DNA of 64,000 bases from Lachnospira eligens (GCF_009680455.1 NZ_WKRD01000001.1:248001-312000), one strand, 5' to 3'; shown: positions 16,829 through 26,146, counted from the stretch's first letter. The notes: generated from the sequence alone by a model not told the origin. Translations and numbers: made by a program.

Positions 16829-18490
16829 TTAATGCTTCCATGCACTCATGTCAACATTACCTGATATACCATTCACACGTGCTTTCTCAGTAAACTGCCA
16901 CATTGTAAATGGTCCTGTATATGTACATTTGCTGTTATACTGTGCAAGCCATACACTACAACCTACATTCCCTGCATATATACGGTTATTCATCCAGTCC
17001 TTGTTAGCATACAGTATTGCTGAGTAACCGCAGCTTCTTACTGTCTGTGCAAATGCATTTATAACGGCTGTTCTTTGTGATGATGATATCTTATCTCCTC
17101 GTCCGCTTCCATTACCTGCACTCTCAACATCAATTGCCAAAGGAAGTGAAATATTATATTCACTGCAGGCTGATACAATAAAGCTTGCTTCTTCAACCGC
17201 TTCGGTAGTATCCACTGCCTGGGTTACAATATAAGCTCCAACTTTAATTCCTGCCGCTGTTGCCTGGCTCATATTGCTATGAAATCTTTTATCAAGTACA
17301 AGTCTTGCCGTTTCGTATCCTCTATATCCAACTCTTATCATAGCATAGTTAATACCAGAAGCTTTTACACTGTTCCAGTCAATATCTCCATTATAAGTAG
17401 AAACATCAATAACAAGCGATGACCCCTGTGAACCGTCAGCATTGAAATAATATTGCACTCCATCTATATTCTTCCAGCCTGTTACAGCGTTGGAATTTTC
17501 AAAATAATAATTTTTTCCTTTTATATTCTGCCATCCATCAGCATATATATATTCAATCTGTGCCTCAACCTCCATAACTATATACGAAACTGTTTTTATT
17601 TCAGTTGAAGTTTCTGTCTCAGATTTTGAACTTTCTTCTATATTAGAGACACTTTCTTTTTGTGAATTATCAGATGCCTTTGCAGAAGTACTTTCTTCCT
17701 GCTTTGTAGAAGTTTCTGTATTGTCATCTTTTATAAGAAATTTGGTTACAACATTTTCAGAGCCACCTGTAACACTGACAGTTCCAGTTTCATATACATA
17801 TCCTGTATATTGCTTCTGTGTTCCGTTTTCTTCAACAAGAATACTGCCCTTGCTGCATTTATCAAGCTGGGATGCCGTGAAATCCTGTATTTTTCTACCT
17901 TTTAAGCTGTATATAACATCTGTTCCTGACTTCTTTACTGATGAAACACTTACACTTCCTGAAACTGCATTATCAACATATAACACAGGCTTTATAACTT
18001 CACCAGCTGTTGCATTATTTCTGTTTTTCAAAGGATCTTCCTTCTGAGTCACAGCACTGTCAGTAACAACCTTTTCCATGATATTATCAATCACTTCAAA
18101 TGTTTCTTCTGTAGATTCCTCTTCTTCCGGCTCAGTACTTTCAGGCTGTGTATGAGTCTGCATTTCAGTCTGGGTCTCTGCTGCTTCTACAATCGCCGGC
18201 TGATGTTTAGAGGCTTTATTTACGCTTATACCTACTACAATCCCTGTTATCACTCCTGCTATAATAACTGCTGCAGATACTGATGTCACAACAATATGAC
18301 TCTTAACCTTGAAGAAATCGATAACCTTTTCCCTGAAATTTCTCTGAAGTTCCTCAACATCAAGAATCTCATACTGCGGTTCTTCTGGCAAGTCCTTCTT
18401 CTCACAGTCTTCTGTCTCTGTAGATGCTTCGTCATTCTCCACATTTTCTTCTGTTTTTATGTCTTCTACTTCTTTATCTGAATCACACAT
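16829..18490 (-). CDS. Membrane-anchored GH25 muramidase with wall-binding repeats
   Basis: The 553-residue protein should cleave the glycan backbone of peptidoglycan. An acidic cytoplasmic head is followed by one membrane helix (about residues 64-88), a long Thr/Glu/Ser-rich linker, and two choline-binding-like repeats around 318-352 (GWQNIKGKNYYF, GWKNIDGVQYYF). The C-terminal GH25 domain (about 357-553) has its catalytic acids in IDVSTYNGDIDW and AIDVESAG and ends NVDMSAWKH. The wall-binding repeats are striking beside a lic-like phosphocholine locus. It follows the second GH25 gene by 12 bp. GGAAG precedes the ATG. It could remodel the wall or help insert surface glycan. Confidence 0.9.
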   Translation of the reverse strand: MCDSDKEVEDIKTEENVENDEASTETEDCEKKDLPEEPQYEILDVEELQRNFREKVIDFFKVKSHIVVTSVSAAVIIAGVITGIVVGISVNKASKHQPAIVEAAETQTEMQTHTQPESTEPEEEESTEETFEVIDNIMEKVVTDSAVTQKEDPLKNRNNATAGEVIKPVLYVDNAVSGSVSVSSVKKSGTDVIYSLKGRKIQDFTASQLDKCSKGSILVEENGTQKQYTGYVYETGTVSVTGGSENVVTKFLIKDDNTETSTKQEESTSAKASDNSQKESVSNIEESSKSETETSTEIKTVSYIVMEVEAQIEYIYADGWQNIKGKNYYFENSNAVTGWKNIDGVQYYFNADGSQGSSLVIDVSTYNGDIDWNSVKASGINYAMIRVGYRGYETARLVLDKRFHSNMSQATAAGIKVGAYIVTQAVDTTEAVEEASFIVSACSEYNISLPLAIDVESAGNGSGRGDKISSSQRTAVINAFAQTVRSCGYSAILYANKDWMNNRIYAGNVGCSVWLAQYNSKCTYTGPFTMWQFTEKARVNGISGNVDMSAWKH

Positions 18491-18502
18491 ATCTGCTTCC
18501 TG

Positions 18503-20236
18503 TTATTCCTCTGCACCTCTGACAATAGCTGCTTTCTTAATAACTTCTCCTTCTCCTGGCACATTAAAAGCATACTCTGCTACATAGGTGTACTTATCAA
18601 AGTCGTACTTTTCTTCTATTGCCTGCTGCTCTGTCAGTACATCTTCTTCCTCTGTTTCTATATTAACCTTCTTTATTACAACTCCGGTTAATTCAGCTTC
18701 CTGTCCAAGATTATTCTTACAACTGACTCCTGTCCTGAAATTATAATCCTTTGACATAGTGTTATTCTTTACAACAATATCATTTCCTGTAAATTCCTCT
18801 GTTATAACCTCAATCTCAAGCTTTGCTGTGTTCTTTATCCAGCCAGACTTAGGGTCTTTAAAACGGTACTCTACTGTGTATTTCCCGGCCGTTGATATTG
18901 CTTCCTCCTCGCTGTATTCATTGCCTGATTCATCATATATTGAATACTCGATATCCATATCATATCCGATAGTATTAATTCCCTTAACTCCGTCAAGCAG
19001 GTTAAGTTCCTCTGTCAGTCTTCCGATTCCATCGCCGTATGTGCGCTTAATCTCCTTGTTAGTAACCGTAAGCACAGCGTCCTTAGTATCAACATGGTAG
19101 TTAGCATAGCCGAAAAATGCTATATCTACATCTACCTGTCCACTGATACCATCAACATAACATCTTGAACTATACTGCCACATATCATAATGATATCTGA
19201 AATTTGGAAGATCATCTCCATAAGTCCATCTTACTGAATCATAATAAAACTTACCAAAATATGCCGCCATCCAAACTTTATACTTACTTGCAATCTTTTC
19301 CCCATCAAAATTGTTATACCATCTGTTTCTGTTAGAATAAACCATAGGCTGATATCCATAGCTGGATATAACATTACAAAACGTCTCACAGGCTTCTGTT
19401 ACTGAATCATAATCACCATCCAGTTCCCAGTCAAATGCAACCGGATATGTTATCTGGTAATCCCTTATAAGACTTATACAGTAACTTGCTTCATCGTATG
19501 CTTCTCTTGCATTAGAAGCACCTGAATAGAAATACACACCTACCTGTATACCGTTAGCAAGTGCTCCTTGTATATTCTGCTGAAATTTCCTGTCTTCATA
19601 TAAACCATCATCTCCGCCACCGCATTTTATCATTGCAAATGTGATGCCATCAGCAGCAACTGCTGACCAGTCTATATCTCCCTGCCATCTTGAAACATCT
19701 ACACCATATGTCAACTGGCTGATTTCATATACATCATTCGAGCTTGGCTGATCTGGTTCAGGCTCCTCAACCTCAGTCTCCTCTCTTGATGGTTCTGACG
19801 AATTATCTTCTACTATCTCAAGGTCCTCAACATCTTTAACCGGAATCGGTGCACTGCTGTTCTCTGCTGCCTTATCAATTATCTCATATAATTCTTTACT
19901 GCTTGTATTCTCATCTGCAACAGCCTCTTTAACAAGTTCTGCTATCTCTTCCTGTGTTGCAGTCTCTATCTCTGTCTCTGATTCTGTTTGTGTTTCGGTA
20001 AGAATCTCACTCAGCTTATCAAGATTACTGTCTGTCTCAGTCTCTACTTCTGTCTCCTGTGCCTGTACCTGCATTTTGCTGCTATGATGATGAACATACT
20101 CTACTGTTGTTACAGTTGCTGCACTTCCTGCAACCACGACTGAGCCTGCAATAATACATGCCTTTGCATGTGCCACAAATACAGACTTACATATTCCTGA
20201 TAATTTTCCTGCTATGGTATTTAATAATTCTTTCAT
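18503..20236 (-). CDS. Membrane-anchored GH25 muramidase with C-terminal Ig-like region
   Basis: This 577-residue protein is a second muramidase. It has an N-terminal membrane segment (about residues 27-47), an acidic linker, a GH25 domain (about 175-375), and ~200 C-terminal residues of beta-rich, Ig-like sequence. The GH25 motifs are YGVDVSRWQGDIDW and VAFDWELDGDYD, with GQVDVDIAFF closing the barrel. The C-terminal part contains SIYDESGNEYSEEEAISTAG and TVEYRF strands typical of bacterial Ig-type wall modules. AGGAGA lies upstream of the ATG. It lies between a GT2 gene and the other GH25 gene, all apparently one transcript from the promoter near 21.04 kb. Confidence 0.9.
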   Translation of the reverse strand: MKELLNTIAGKLSGICKSVFVAHAKACIIAGSVVVAGSAATVTTVEYVHHHSSKMQVQAQETEVETETDSNLDKLSEILTETQTESETEIETATQEEIAELVKEAVADENTSSKELYEIIDKAAENSSAPIPVKDVEDLEIVEDNSSEPSREETEVEEPEPDQPSSNDVYEISQLTYGVDVSRWQGDIDWSAVAADGITFAMIKCGGGDDGLYEDRKFQQNIQGALANGIQVGVYFYSGASNAREAYDEASYCISLIRDYQITYPVAFDWELDGDYDSVTEACETFCNVISSYGYQPMVYSNRNRWYNNFDGEKIASKYKVWMAAYFGKFYYDSVRWTYGDDLPNFRYHYDMWQYSSRCYVDGISGQVDVDIAFFGYANYHVDTKDAVLTVTNKEIKRTYGDGIGRLTEELNLLDGVKGINTIGYDMDIEYSIYDESGNEYSEEEAISTAGKYTVEYRFKDPKSGWIKNTAKLEIEVITEEFTGNDIVVKNNTMSKDYNFRTGVSCKNNLGQEAELTGVVIKKVNIETEEEDVLTEQQAIEEKYDFDKYTYVAEYAFNVPGEGEVIKKAAIVRGAEE

Positions 20237-20254
20237 CCTACATGCATCTCCTGA

Positions 20255-20995
20255 TTAGTCATAATAATGTTTGAAGTAAACTCTCCCGAATATTGCCCAT
20301 GTATCGCAGAATGCCTGCCATATATCCTTCATCCCTATACGCTTTACACCGGAATCCCTGACATATACAACCTCCACAGGCATCTGTGCTATCGAAAAAC
20401 CCCTTCTGTGAATCGCCACTAAAAGTTCTATATCATAAGCAAACCCTGATGTTCTTATAAGATGTGCAACCGGTTTGATTGCCTCAACCCTGAATACCTT
20501 AAGCCCGGTCTGCGTATCCTTAACATTAAGATGGAACAAGACTAGAAGCATTATATAATAGCCCATGCTTATCACTTTCCTCTTAAACGGATAATCAAGC
20601 TTGGAATCCTTAAGGAACTTACAGCCTATAACAACATCTTTATTATCATCAAGCATTTTCTTAAGATAACCTTCTAACTGTGATGGATTAAGTTCAAGGT
20701 CTGCATCAACAAATGCGACATACTTTCCTTCAACCTGCGACACTCCGGCAATTATTGCATTACCCTTGCCTCTGTTCTTTTCAGAACTTACCATACGCAC
20801 ACGGCTATCCTGCTTGATAGCTCTTTCTATCTCAGCTTTGGTATTATCCTTACTGCCATCATTAACCACAATAATCTCCAATTCAGGAACAAACTTTTCA
20901 ACAATTCTCAATGTTTCCATGATACTGTGATATATAAGTTTTTCCTCATTGTAAGCCGGCATAACAATAGACAGCATACCATTTAGATTTAACAT
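20255..20995 (-). CDS. GT2 glycosyltransferase, dolichyl-phosphate glucose/mannose synthase-like
   Basis: This 246-residue GT-A enzyme resembles bacterial polyprenyl-phosphate sugar synthases. Motifs are LSIVMPAYNEEKLIYHSI, VVNDGSKDNT, NRGKGNAIIAG, the metal-binding FVDADLEL near residue 97, and VKDTQTGLKVFR with the acceptor-side DTQTG. There are no long membrane helices beyond one hydrophobic stretch near 150. It heads the GH25 pair, starting behind AGGGAGAG. A lipid-linked sugar made here could serve GT-C enzymes such as the DUF2142 protein at 47.6-49.4 kb or a GtrA flippase. Donor and acceptor are inferred. Confidence 0.85.
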   Translation of the reverse strand: MLNLNGMLSIVMPAYNEEKLIYHSIMETLRIVEKFVPELEIIVVNDGSKDNTKAEIERAIKQDSRVRMVSSEKNRGKGNAIIAGVSQVEGKYVAFVDADLELNPSQLEGYLKKMLDDNKDVVIGCKFLKDSKLDYPFKRKVISMGYYIMLLVLFHLNVKDTQTGLKVFRVEAIKPVAHLIRTSGFAYDIELLVAIHRRGFSIAQMPVEVVYVRDSGVKRIGMKDIWQAFCDTWAIFGRVYFKHYYD

Positions 20996-21029
20996 TTATA
21001 CTCTCCCTCTGATGTTTACACACTTTTTA

Positions 21030-21058
21030 ATATTACAATGCTATGCCATGTTTTTCAA
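21030..21058 (-). promoter_or_regulatory. Sigma-A promoter for the GT2-GH25-GH25 operon
   Basis: On the minus strand TTGAAA (21053-21058) and TAATAT (21030-21035) are 17 bp apart, about 35 bp before the GT2 start. The remainder of the 135-bp gap to the divergent small gene is AT-rich. Confidence 0.6.
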
Positions 21059-21130
21059 GTATAGACAGGAAATTAATGCAGATAATATCTTATATAAAAA
21101 CTATCTTATATATTATAATGAGGTGAATTT

Positions 21131-21385
21131 ATGAATAACTCAGAAAATCTTCCAACAGACAACAACAATAAATCTATCGTAAAAGGGAAAACCATGTATA
21201 ATTGGGAAACTCACGATAATCAGGACAAAGTGATTGTCGACAGCATTAATGCAATCGAAAGAAGACGTGAGCATATGACTGACGAACAGTTAAGAAAAGC
21301 ATATGCAGAATTACAGACAGGACTTGGTCCTGATATATATAGTCAGTTATGTGACCGCAAGGCAAGTGACAATTTTCAGGGGTGA
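21131..21385 (+). CDS. Small hypothetical protein, 84 residues
   Basis: This is a short plus-strand gene among minus-strand neighbours. It has a GAGGTG ribosome site five bases before the ATG and a stop inside a hairpin at 21379-21404, which supports it as real. The product is hydrophilic, with no membrane segment. It has an Asn-rich start (MNNSENLPTDNNNKS), then a helical charged middle (INAIERRREHMTDEQLRKAY) and a C-terminus containing GPDIYSQLCDRK. I do not recognise a family. It is divergent from the GT2-GH25 operon and convergent with glf. Confidence 0.6.
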   Translation: MNNSENLPTDNNNKSIVKGKTMYNWETHDNQDKVIVDSINAIERRREHMTDEQLRKAYAELQTGLGPDIYSQLCDRKASDNFQG

Positions 21386-21404
21386 CTTTATTATGGGTCA
21401 CCCC
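21379..21404. terminator. Hairpin between the small gene and glf
   Basis: GGGGTGAC (21379-21386) and GTCACCCC (21397-21404) form a perfect 8-bp stem with a 10-base loop. It overlaps the end of the 84-residue gene and sits 12 bp past the glf stop. T-runs are weak on both sides, so terminator strength is uncertain. Confidence 0.5.
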
Positions 21405-21415
21405 ACCACCTGCAA

Positions 21416-22555
21416 TTATATATTATTTGCGGCACAGTCAAGTGCTGCTGCCACAACAGCATCCATGTCATAATATTTGTACTCACCAAGACGTCCGCCG
21501 AATATAACTTTTCTTTCAGCGTCAGCAAGCTCCTTATACTGTGCATATAAAGCGCCGTTCTTCTCATCATTTACAGGATAATATGGCTCATCACCCGGCT
21601 TCCACTCAGAGCTGTATTCACGGCTGATAACAGTCTTCGGAAGGTCGTCGCCATTCTCATCCTTACCGAACTCAAACCATTTGTGTTCAATAATTCTTGT
21701 CCATGGAGTTTCGGCATCAGTATAATTAACTGCTGCATTACCCTGAAAATTAGGAGTATCCAAAGTCTCTGTTTCAAACCTTACTGAACGGTATTCAAGA
21801 TTACCAAGCTTATAATCAAAGTATGCGTCTATCGCACCTGTATATACAACCTTTTCAGCCTGACTGTCTAATTCTTCCTTAGCATCAGCAGATGCAAGAT
21901 AATCAACACCAAGTCTTACCTCAATGCTTCCGGAAAGCTCGCTGTCATTAAGCATATTGGCAACCATCTTAGTATATCCACCCTCAGGAATTCCCTGATA
22001 AAGTGCGTTAAAGTAATTATTATCAAATGTAAGTCTTACAGGAAGTCTCTTGATAATGAATGATGGAAGCTCGTTGCATGGTCTGCCCCACTGCTTCTGT
22101 GTATATCCCTTAATAAGCTTCTCGTATATATCAGTTCCGACAAGACTTATAGCCTGCTCCTCAAGGTTCTTAGGCTCTGTGATTCCTGCTTCCTTTCTCT
22201 GCTGCTCGATTCTTTCTGCAGCCTCCTGTGGTGTCACAACACCCCACATCTTATTGAAGGTATACATATTGAATGGCAGTGAATACAACTCGCCCTTATA
22301 ATTCGCAACAGGTGAATTAGTGAATCTGTTAAATGTAGTAAACTGTGAAAGATACTCCCACACCTTCTTATTATTGGTATGAAAAATGTGTGCACCATAT
22401 ACATGCACATTAATACCTTCCATCTTCTCTGTATATACATTACCGGCAATATTATTTCTCTTATCTATTACAAGAACCTTCTTTCCTGCTCTTGCTGCCT
22501 CATGTGCAAACACTGAACCAAAAAGTCCTGCTCCAACTATTAAATAATCATACAT
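21416..22555 (-). CDS. glf: UDP-galactopyranose mutase
   Basis: Glf is an FAD enzyme that contracts UDP-galactopyranose to UDP-galactofuranose, the donor for galactofuranose residues in surface polysaccharides. The 379-residue length is typical. The N-terminal FAD-binding motif is VGAGLFGSVFAHEAARAGKK, then the NIAGNVYTE flavin loop. The family block VHVYGAHIFHTNN follows near residue 56. Substrate-binding WGRPCNELP and a YYPVND region are present. AAAAGGAAC precedes the ATG at 22555. It is downstream of an ABC permease gene, with a hairpin at 22585-22617 between them. It works with galE at 11-12 kb. The presence of Glf predicts a galactofuranose-containing polymer. Confidence 0.95.
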   Translation of the reverse strand: MYDYLIVGAGLFGSVFAHEAARAGKKVLVIDKRNNIAGNVYTEKMEGINVHVYGAHIFHTNNKKVWEYLSQFTTFNRFTNSPVANYKGELYSLPFNMYTFNKMWGVVTPQEAAERIEQQRKEAGITEPKNLEEQAISLVGTDIYEKLIKGYTQKQWGRPCNELPSFIIKRLPVRLTFDNNYFNALYQGIPEGGYTKMVANMLNDSELSGSIEVRLGVDYLASADAKEELDSQAEKVVYTGAIDAYFDYKLGNLEYRSVRFETETLDTPNFQGNAAVNYTDAETPWTRIIEHKWFEFGKDENGDDLPKTVISREYSSEWKPGDEPYYPVNDEKNGALYAQYKELADAERKVIFGGRLGEYKYYDMDAVVAAALDCAANNI

Positions 22556-22584
22556 AATCCTGTTCCTTTTCTATCTTAAATAAT

Positions 22585-22617
22585 GGGATGATGCCGACCG
22601 CACCACCCCATTAATTA
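22585..22617 (-). terminator. Hairpin between the ABC permease gene and glf
   Basis: On the minus strand TAATGGGGTGGTGC and GCATCATCCCATTA pair over 14 bp with two G-U pairs and a short GC-rich loop, followed by TTTAAG. G-U pairing only works for minus-strand RNA, which fits a terminator of the ABC operon. Confidence 0.55.
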
Positions 22618-22654
22618 TACTTATTATATTACATTAATTCAACATAAGAAGTAA

Positions 22655-24760
22655 TTAATAATAATCAATATCAGATATATAATCTTCTACCCTTGTATAA
22701 CCATCTAACTGTATAATAGCGTCTGCCAGAACAGATTTACCGTTGTCAGGATTATACTTTTCATAATTCAATACAATGCAAGGATTATCTGCATTTATAT
22801 TTTTATTAAAATTCTTCTTGTCAAGGGACTCTATAAGTCCATTTAATACTTTTTGTGCTCTTTCTTCATCTTTTCTTACATACGAATCCAGATTAATATA
22901 TGTTCTGGTATCATTATATATAAGAACTGCTGAAAGAGTTTCATATCCACTAGTATATTTATCCCATGTTCTGGAACTGTCATTTAAATACTGCTTTAAA
23001 ATGTCGCTCATTGTTCCAAGCTCTTTTTCATTATTCTTAATGGCATATTCATTCCGTATACTAATATACTTATTATAAGATTGTGGCATATTCTTACTGA
23101 TTGGAAGAACCATATCATAAGTAACGCCATTTTTTGAAAACCGTACTGACATCAAGAAAGTATCAGCATCTGAAGTAACTATCTGATACCATTTCTCAAA
23201 ACCAATCTGTTTAATTTCACTTTTAATTGTTTCATATATATCCTTACAGTCAGAATCCTCCATATTACCTGTTATATAATTAACAGAAATCTTGTCACTA
23301 TCCGGAAGTTCCATATAAGCCTTAACAAAATTCTCATCCTTCTTTAACAGACTTGCAAGTTTATTGGCATCACTGTCTGTAAGCTGAATCCTTCTGTAAT
23401 GTGTAACACCGTTCTGTCTGAAACCAACCTTATAATTAGTCACTGAACCTCTGCCGTTATAAATATAATTATGAACACCATTTGATATACATTTATCTTT
23501 ATATGCCCCAAATTTCTCCGCTACATATTTCAGAATCTCTTCATCTGTAAACTGAACCTTCGATGATATAGAACTGAAATATCCGTTATCTGAAGCATAG
23601 TACATATCCATTGACTGAATTGATACATATGCAAGTTTTGAAGCATCCGGTTCGTACGATGCCTCATATTTGCCAAATGAATTAGCTCCTGTTCCAATTA
23701 CCACTGCAAGAACATATCCAAGAAGAATTGATGGAATACACTGCTTTATAACATTCATCTTCTTACTTACTATACATTCATAAACAAACACAACCAATGC
23801 ACTTACAATAAACATCACAACAACTGCTATTGTCTCATCACTATCTATACTTGTATATGCTATCATTACACCTATAAACGCAATTGAAAAGCCGATAAGT
23901 GTTCTGATAATCATTGGCAGAACCTTTCCATTAGCTGCTTTTCCCGCTGTTTCACTTTTTCTCTTTACAAAGAGAAGTGCGCCAAGTGCTATATATATAA
24001 GTGCAAGCACAAGTGTATATAAGTTACTTGTAAGGCTGAGAACCATATCTGCAATTCCTGATGAACCATTGTACATATCAAATACAGAAAATACCCAGCC
24101 AACAATCATATTGCTGGAAGAATCCAGTAACCCCACACCACTGTTGCTTATCATGTAAGCTTCTCCATGAAACACAGTCAGTTCTGTAACCATTAACGCA
24201 ATAAATCTTGGAAGAAACATTATAAGTCCTGTAACACATATATTGCTTAATATGTTTCCTGTAATGGATATTGATACATTTATAATTGCCATGCATAAAA
24301 GGCTGCATATAAATATCGAAAGATACATCCGGAACATTGTTGCATAATCCACATTAAAATACTGCCTGTTAGCCATGAATAAAACTGCCTGTGATACATA
24401 TGACACAACAAGTATTCCTGCAATCCATGTAAGTATTGCTGCCGTCTTGCTAAGATATATGCACAATCTTGTATATGGAATTGAATGATAAAAATCACTG
24501 CCGCTTCTCTTATTAAGAAAACTCCATACTATCAATGATATAACAGGTACAACAATTATGAATACTAATACCAGAAAATAATTTCCCGAAATTCCACCTA
24601 CATTATTAACCTGTTTATATTCTTTAATATAGCTTAATGATGAAATAATCGGTACAACTGATATAAGTGTAATTACCGCCATCATTATAAAGCCTACAAG
24701 CCTTGTCTGCTTCAATGTCTGTAAAAACATATGAAAGCTGAATATTTTCTTATTATTCAT
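22655..24760 (-). CDS. ABC transporter permease, large, GntR-linked
   Basis: This is a 701-residue membrane protein. It has about six hydrophobic segments in residues ~20-250, several more around 270-370, and then a ~320-residue hydrophilic C-terminal region (starting near ANSFGKYEASYEPD) that is probably extracellular. It overlaps the ATP-binding gene by 8 bp, forming an ABC exporter controlled by the YtrA-type regulator two genes upstream. Such GntR-ABC operons in Firmicutes usually respond to cell-envelope stress or antimicrobial peptides. The substrate is unknown. The C-terminal region is rich in Lys/Asp/Ser and has no family I can name. Confidence 0.85.
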   Translation of the reverse strand: MNNKKIFSFHMFLQTLKQTRLVGFIMMAVITLISVVPIISSLSYIKEYKQVNNVGGISGNYFLVLVFIIVVPVISLIVWSFLNKRSGSDFYHSIPYTRLCIYLSKTAAILTWIAGILVVSYVSQAVLFMANRQYFNVDYATMFRMYLSIFICSLLCMAIINVSISITGNILSNICVTGLIMFLPRFIALMVTELTVFHGEAYMISNSGVGLLDSSSNMIVGWVFSVFDMYNGSSGIADMVLSLTSNLYTLVLALIYIALGALLFVKRKSETAGKAANGKVLPMIIRTLIGFSIAFIGVMIAYTSIDSDETIAVVVMFIVSALVVFVYECIVSKKMNVIKQCIPSILLGYVLAVVIGTGANSFGKYEASYEPDASKLAYVSIQSMDMYYASDNGYFSSISSKVQFTDEEILKYVAEKFGAYKDKCISNGVHNYIYNGRGSVTNYKVGFRQNGVTHYRRIQLTDSDANKLASLLKKDENFVKAYMELPDSDKISVNYITGNMEDSDCKDIYETIKSEIKQIGFEKWYQIVTSDADTFLMSVRFSKNGVTYDMVLPISKNMPQSYNKYISIRNEYAIKNNEKELGTMSDILKQYLNDSSRTWDKYTSGYETLSAVLIYNDTRTYINLDSYVRKDEERAQKVLNGLIESLDKKNFNKNINADNPCIVLNYEKYNPDNGKSVLADAIIQLDGYTRVEDYISDIDYY

Positions 24761-25664
24761 GCATCTTATCCCCCTTCACATCAAATGTATAACCGAGTGC
24801 TTCCATCTCATAAGTAAATACTTCTTCAAGCGTAAGTGGGAGGACATCAAATACTACCGGATTCATGGCATTTATAATGTCCATGGTCTGTTCCCTGTCG
24901 CCACTTACTATCATGTTGGCAACTGAACCCTCCTGACGGTATCTTGTAATTCTAATGCCCTCAAACTTACTCTCATCAAAATCATCCTTAAAAGCTACCT
25001 GTACCTTGAACTGACTCGTCTTTAGTTCAAATACATCGCTGTCAAGCACCAGCCCGCCTTTATGAAGAAGTGACAAATGATCGCATAAGTCTTCCAATTC
25101 TCTTAATGAATGTGATGTAACTATAACAGTAGCGTTATTATCTGCAACATCACCACATATTAACTTCTTGACAAGATTACGCATAACAGGATCAAGTCCG
25201 TCAAATGTTTCATCAAAGAACATATACTTGGCTCTGGTTGAAAGTGCAAGTATTATAGCTGCCTGTCTCTTCATTCCTTTTGAAAAGTTTGATATACTCT
25301 TAGATGGATCAAGTCCAAATGTTTTCGTAAGTTCTGCGAATCTGTCCATATCAAAATTATCATATATTGAACTATAGAACTTAGCCATGCTCTTCATGTT
25401 CGCGCCTGCAAGAAAGAATAATTCATCTGCAACGAACACCAGCTTATTCTTCATGTATGTATTCTCATACACATTAATTCCATCGATTATTGCTTCTCCC
25501 TTATCTGCCTTATATATCCCTGACAGGACTCTTAGCAGCGTAGACTTTCCTGCACCGTTAGAACCAACCATACCATATATACAGCCCTCCGCTATATTAC
25601 AGGTAACATTGTCAAGTGCTGTAAAGTCATCAAATGATTTAGTAACACCTTTTACCTCTATCAT
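24753..25664 (-). CDS. ABC transporter ATP-binding protein, YtrB/BcrA type
   Basis: This is a 303-residue nucleotide-binding subunit. It shows Walker A GSNGAGKSTLL near residue 34, a signature region FSKGMKRQAAI, Walker B KYMFFDETFDGLDP, and a switch histidine in VIVTSHSLRELED. The last ~90 residues form the extra C-terminal region common in this subfamily. It overlaps the regulator gene by 4 bp (ATGA) and the permease gene by 8 bp, so translation is coupled. It pairs with the large permease to make one exporter. Confidence 0.92.
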   Translation of the reverse strand: MIEVKGVTKSFDDFTALDNVTCNIAEGCIYGMVGSNGAGKSTLLRVLSGIYKADKGEAIIDGINVYENTYMKNKLVFVADELFFLAGANMKSMAKFYSSIYDNFDMDRFAELTKTFGLDPSKSISNFSKGMKRQAAIILALSTRAKYMFFDETFDGLDPVMRNLVKKLICGDVADNNATVIVTSHSLRELEDLCDHLSLLHKGGLVLDSDVFELKTSQFKVQVAFKDDFDESKFEGIRITRYRQEGSVANMIVSGDREQTMDIINAMNPVVFDVLPLTLEEVFTYEMEALGYTFDVKGDKMHE

Positions 25665-26029
25665 ATTCTCTTATAAACCTCCTCAATCATATCTGTTATC
25701 TCACTCTTACTCACCCCTGCGTATGCAAGCTTTCTTACAATCTCCTTAAGATCTGAAAGCTTTTCCTTAGACTGATTCCCGACAATCTTTAACGCTTCTA
25801 CCGATATAAAAGAGCCCTTTCCCGGTACGCTCACCAGAATTCCTCTTCTGTCCAGCTCCATGTATGCTTTCTGGATTGTATTCGGATTAGTAGACAGCTC
25901 CATCGACAAAGACCGTACCGATGGCATCTTATCGCCTTCCTTCATAATCCCTTTAAGCACCTGGTCTTCCACCTGCTTAATGAGCTGTTCATAGACTGGC
26001 ACTCGCGACATGACATCTATAGTGAACAT
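25661..26029 (-). CDS. GntR family regulator, YtrA subfamily
   Basis: This is a short 122-residue repressor with an N-terminal winged helix and only a ~45-residue helical tail, as in YtrA. Motifs are SRVPVYEQLIKQVEDQV, GDKMPSVRSLSMELSTNPNT and IQKAYMELDRRGILVSVPG. It is first in an operon with the ABC genes, with which it overlaps by 4 bp, and should autoregulate it. A perfect 10-bp inverted repeat at 26080-26106 downstream of a good promoter is the probable operator. AAAGGAATGG precedes the ATG. Confidence 0.92.
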   Translation of the reverse strand: MFTIDVMSRVPVYEQLIKQVEDQVLKGIMKEGDKMPSVRSLSMELSTNPNTIQKAYMELDRRGILVSVPGKGSFISVEALKIVGNQSKEKLSDLKEIVRKLAYAGVSKSEITDMIEEVYKRI

Positions 26030-26079
26030 GTTCCATTCCTTTCTGTGTATTATTTAAACTGGTTACAAGCTTGCGTAAT

Positions 26080-26106
26080 AACTGTACTATATTGATTAGT
26101 ACAGTT
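26080..26106. promoter_or_regulatory. Operator of the GntR-ABC operon
   Basis: AACTGTACTA (26080-26089) and TAGTACAGTT (26097-26106) are perfect inverted repeats with a 7-bp spacer. They cover the predicted transcription start of the promoter at 26109-26137. This is where a YtrA-type dimer would block transcription. Confidence 0.7.
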
Positions 26107-26108
26107 AC

Positions 26109-26137
26109 AGCATACTATTATATTTAGTTATTGTCAA
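26109..26137 (-). promoter_or_regulatory. Sigma-A promoter of the GntR-ABC operon
   Basis: On the minus strand a perfect TTGACA (26132-26137) and TATGCT (26109-26114) are 17 bp apart. The 5' leader would be about 75 nt and includes the operator. Confidence 0.75.
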
Positions 26138-26146
26138 CTGTTATTT

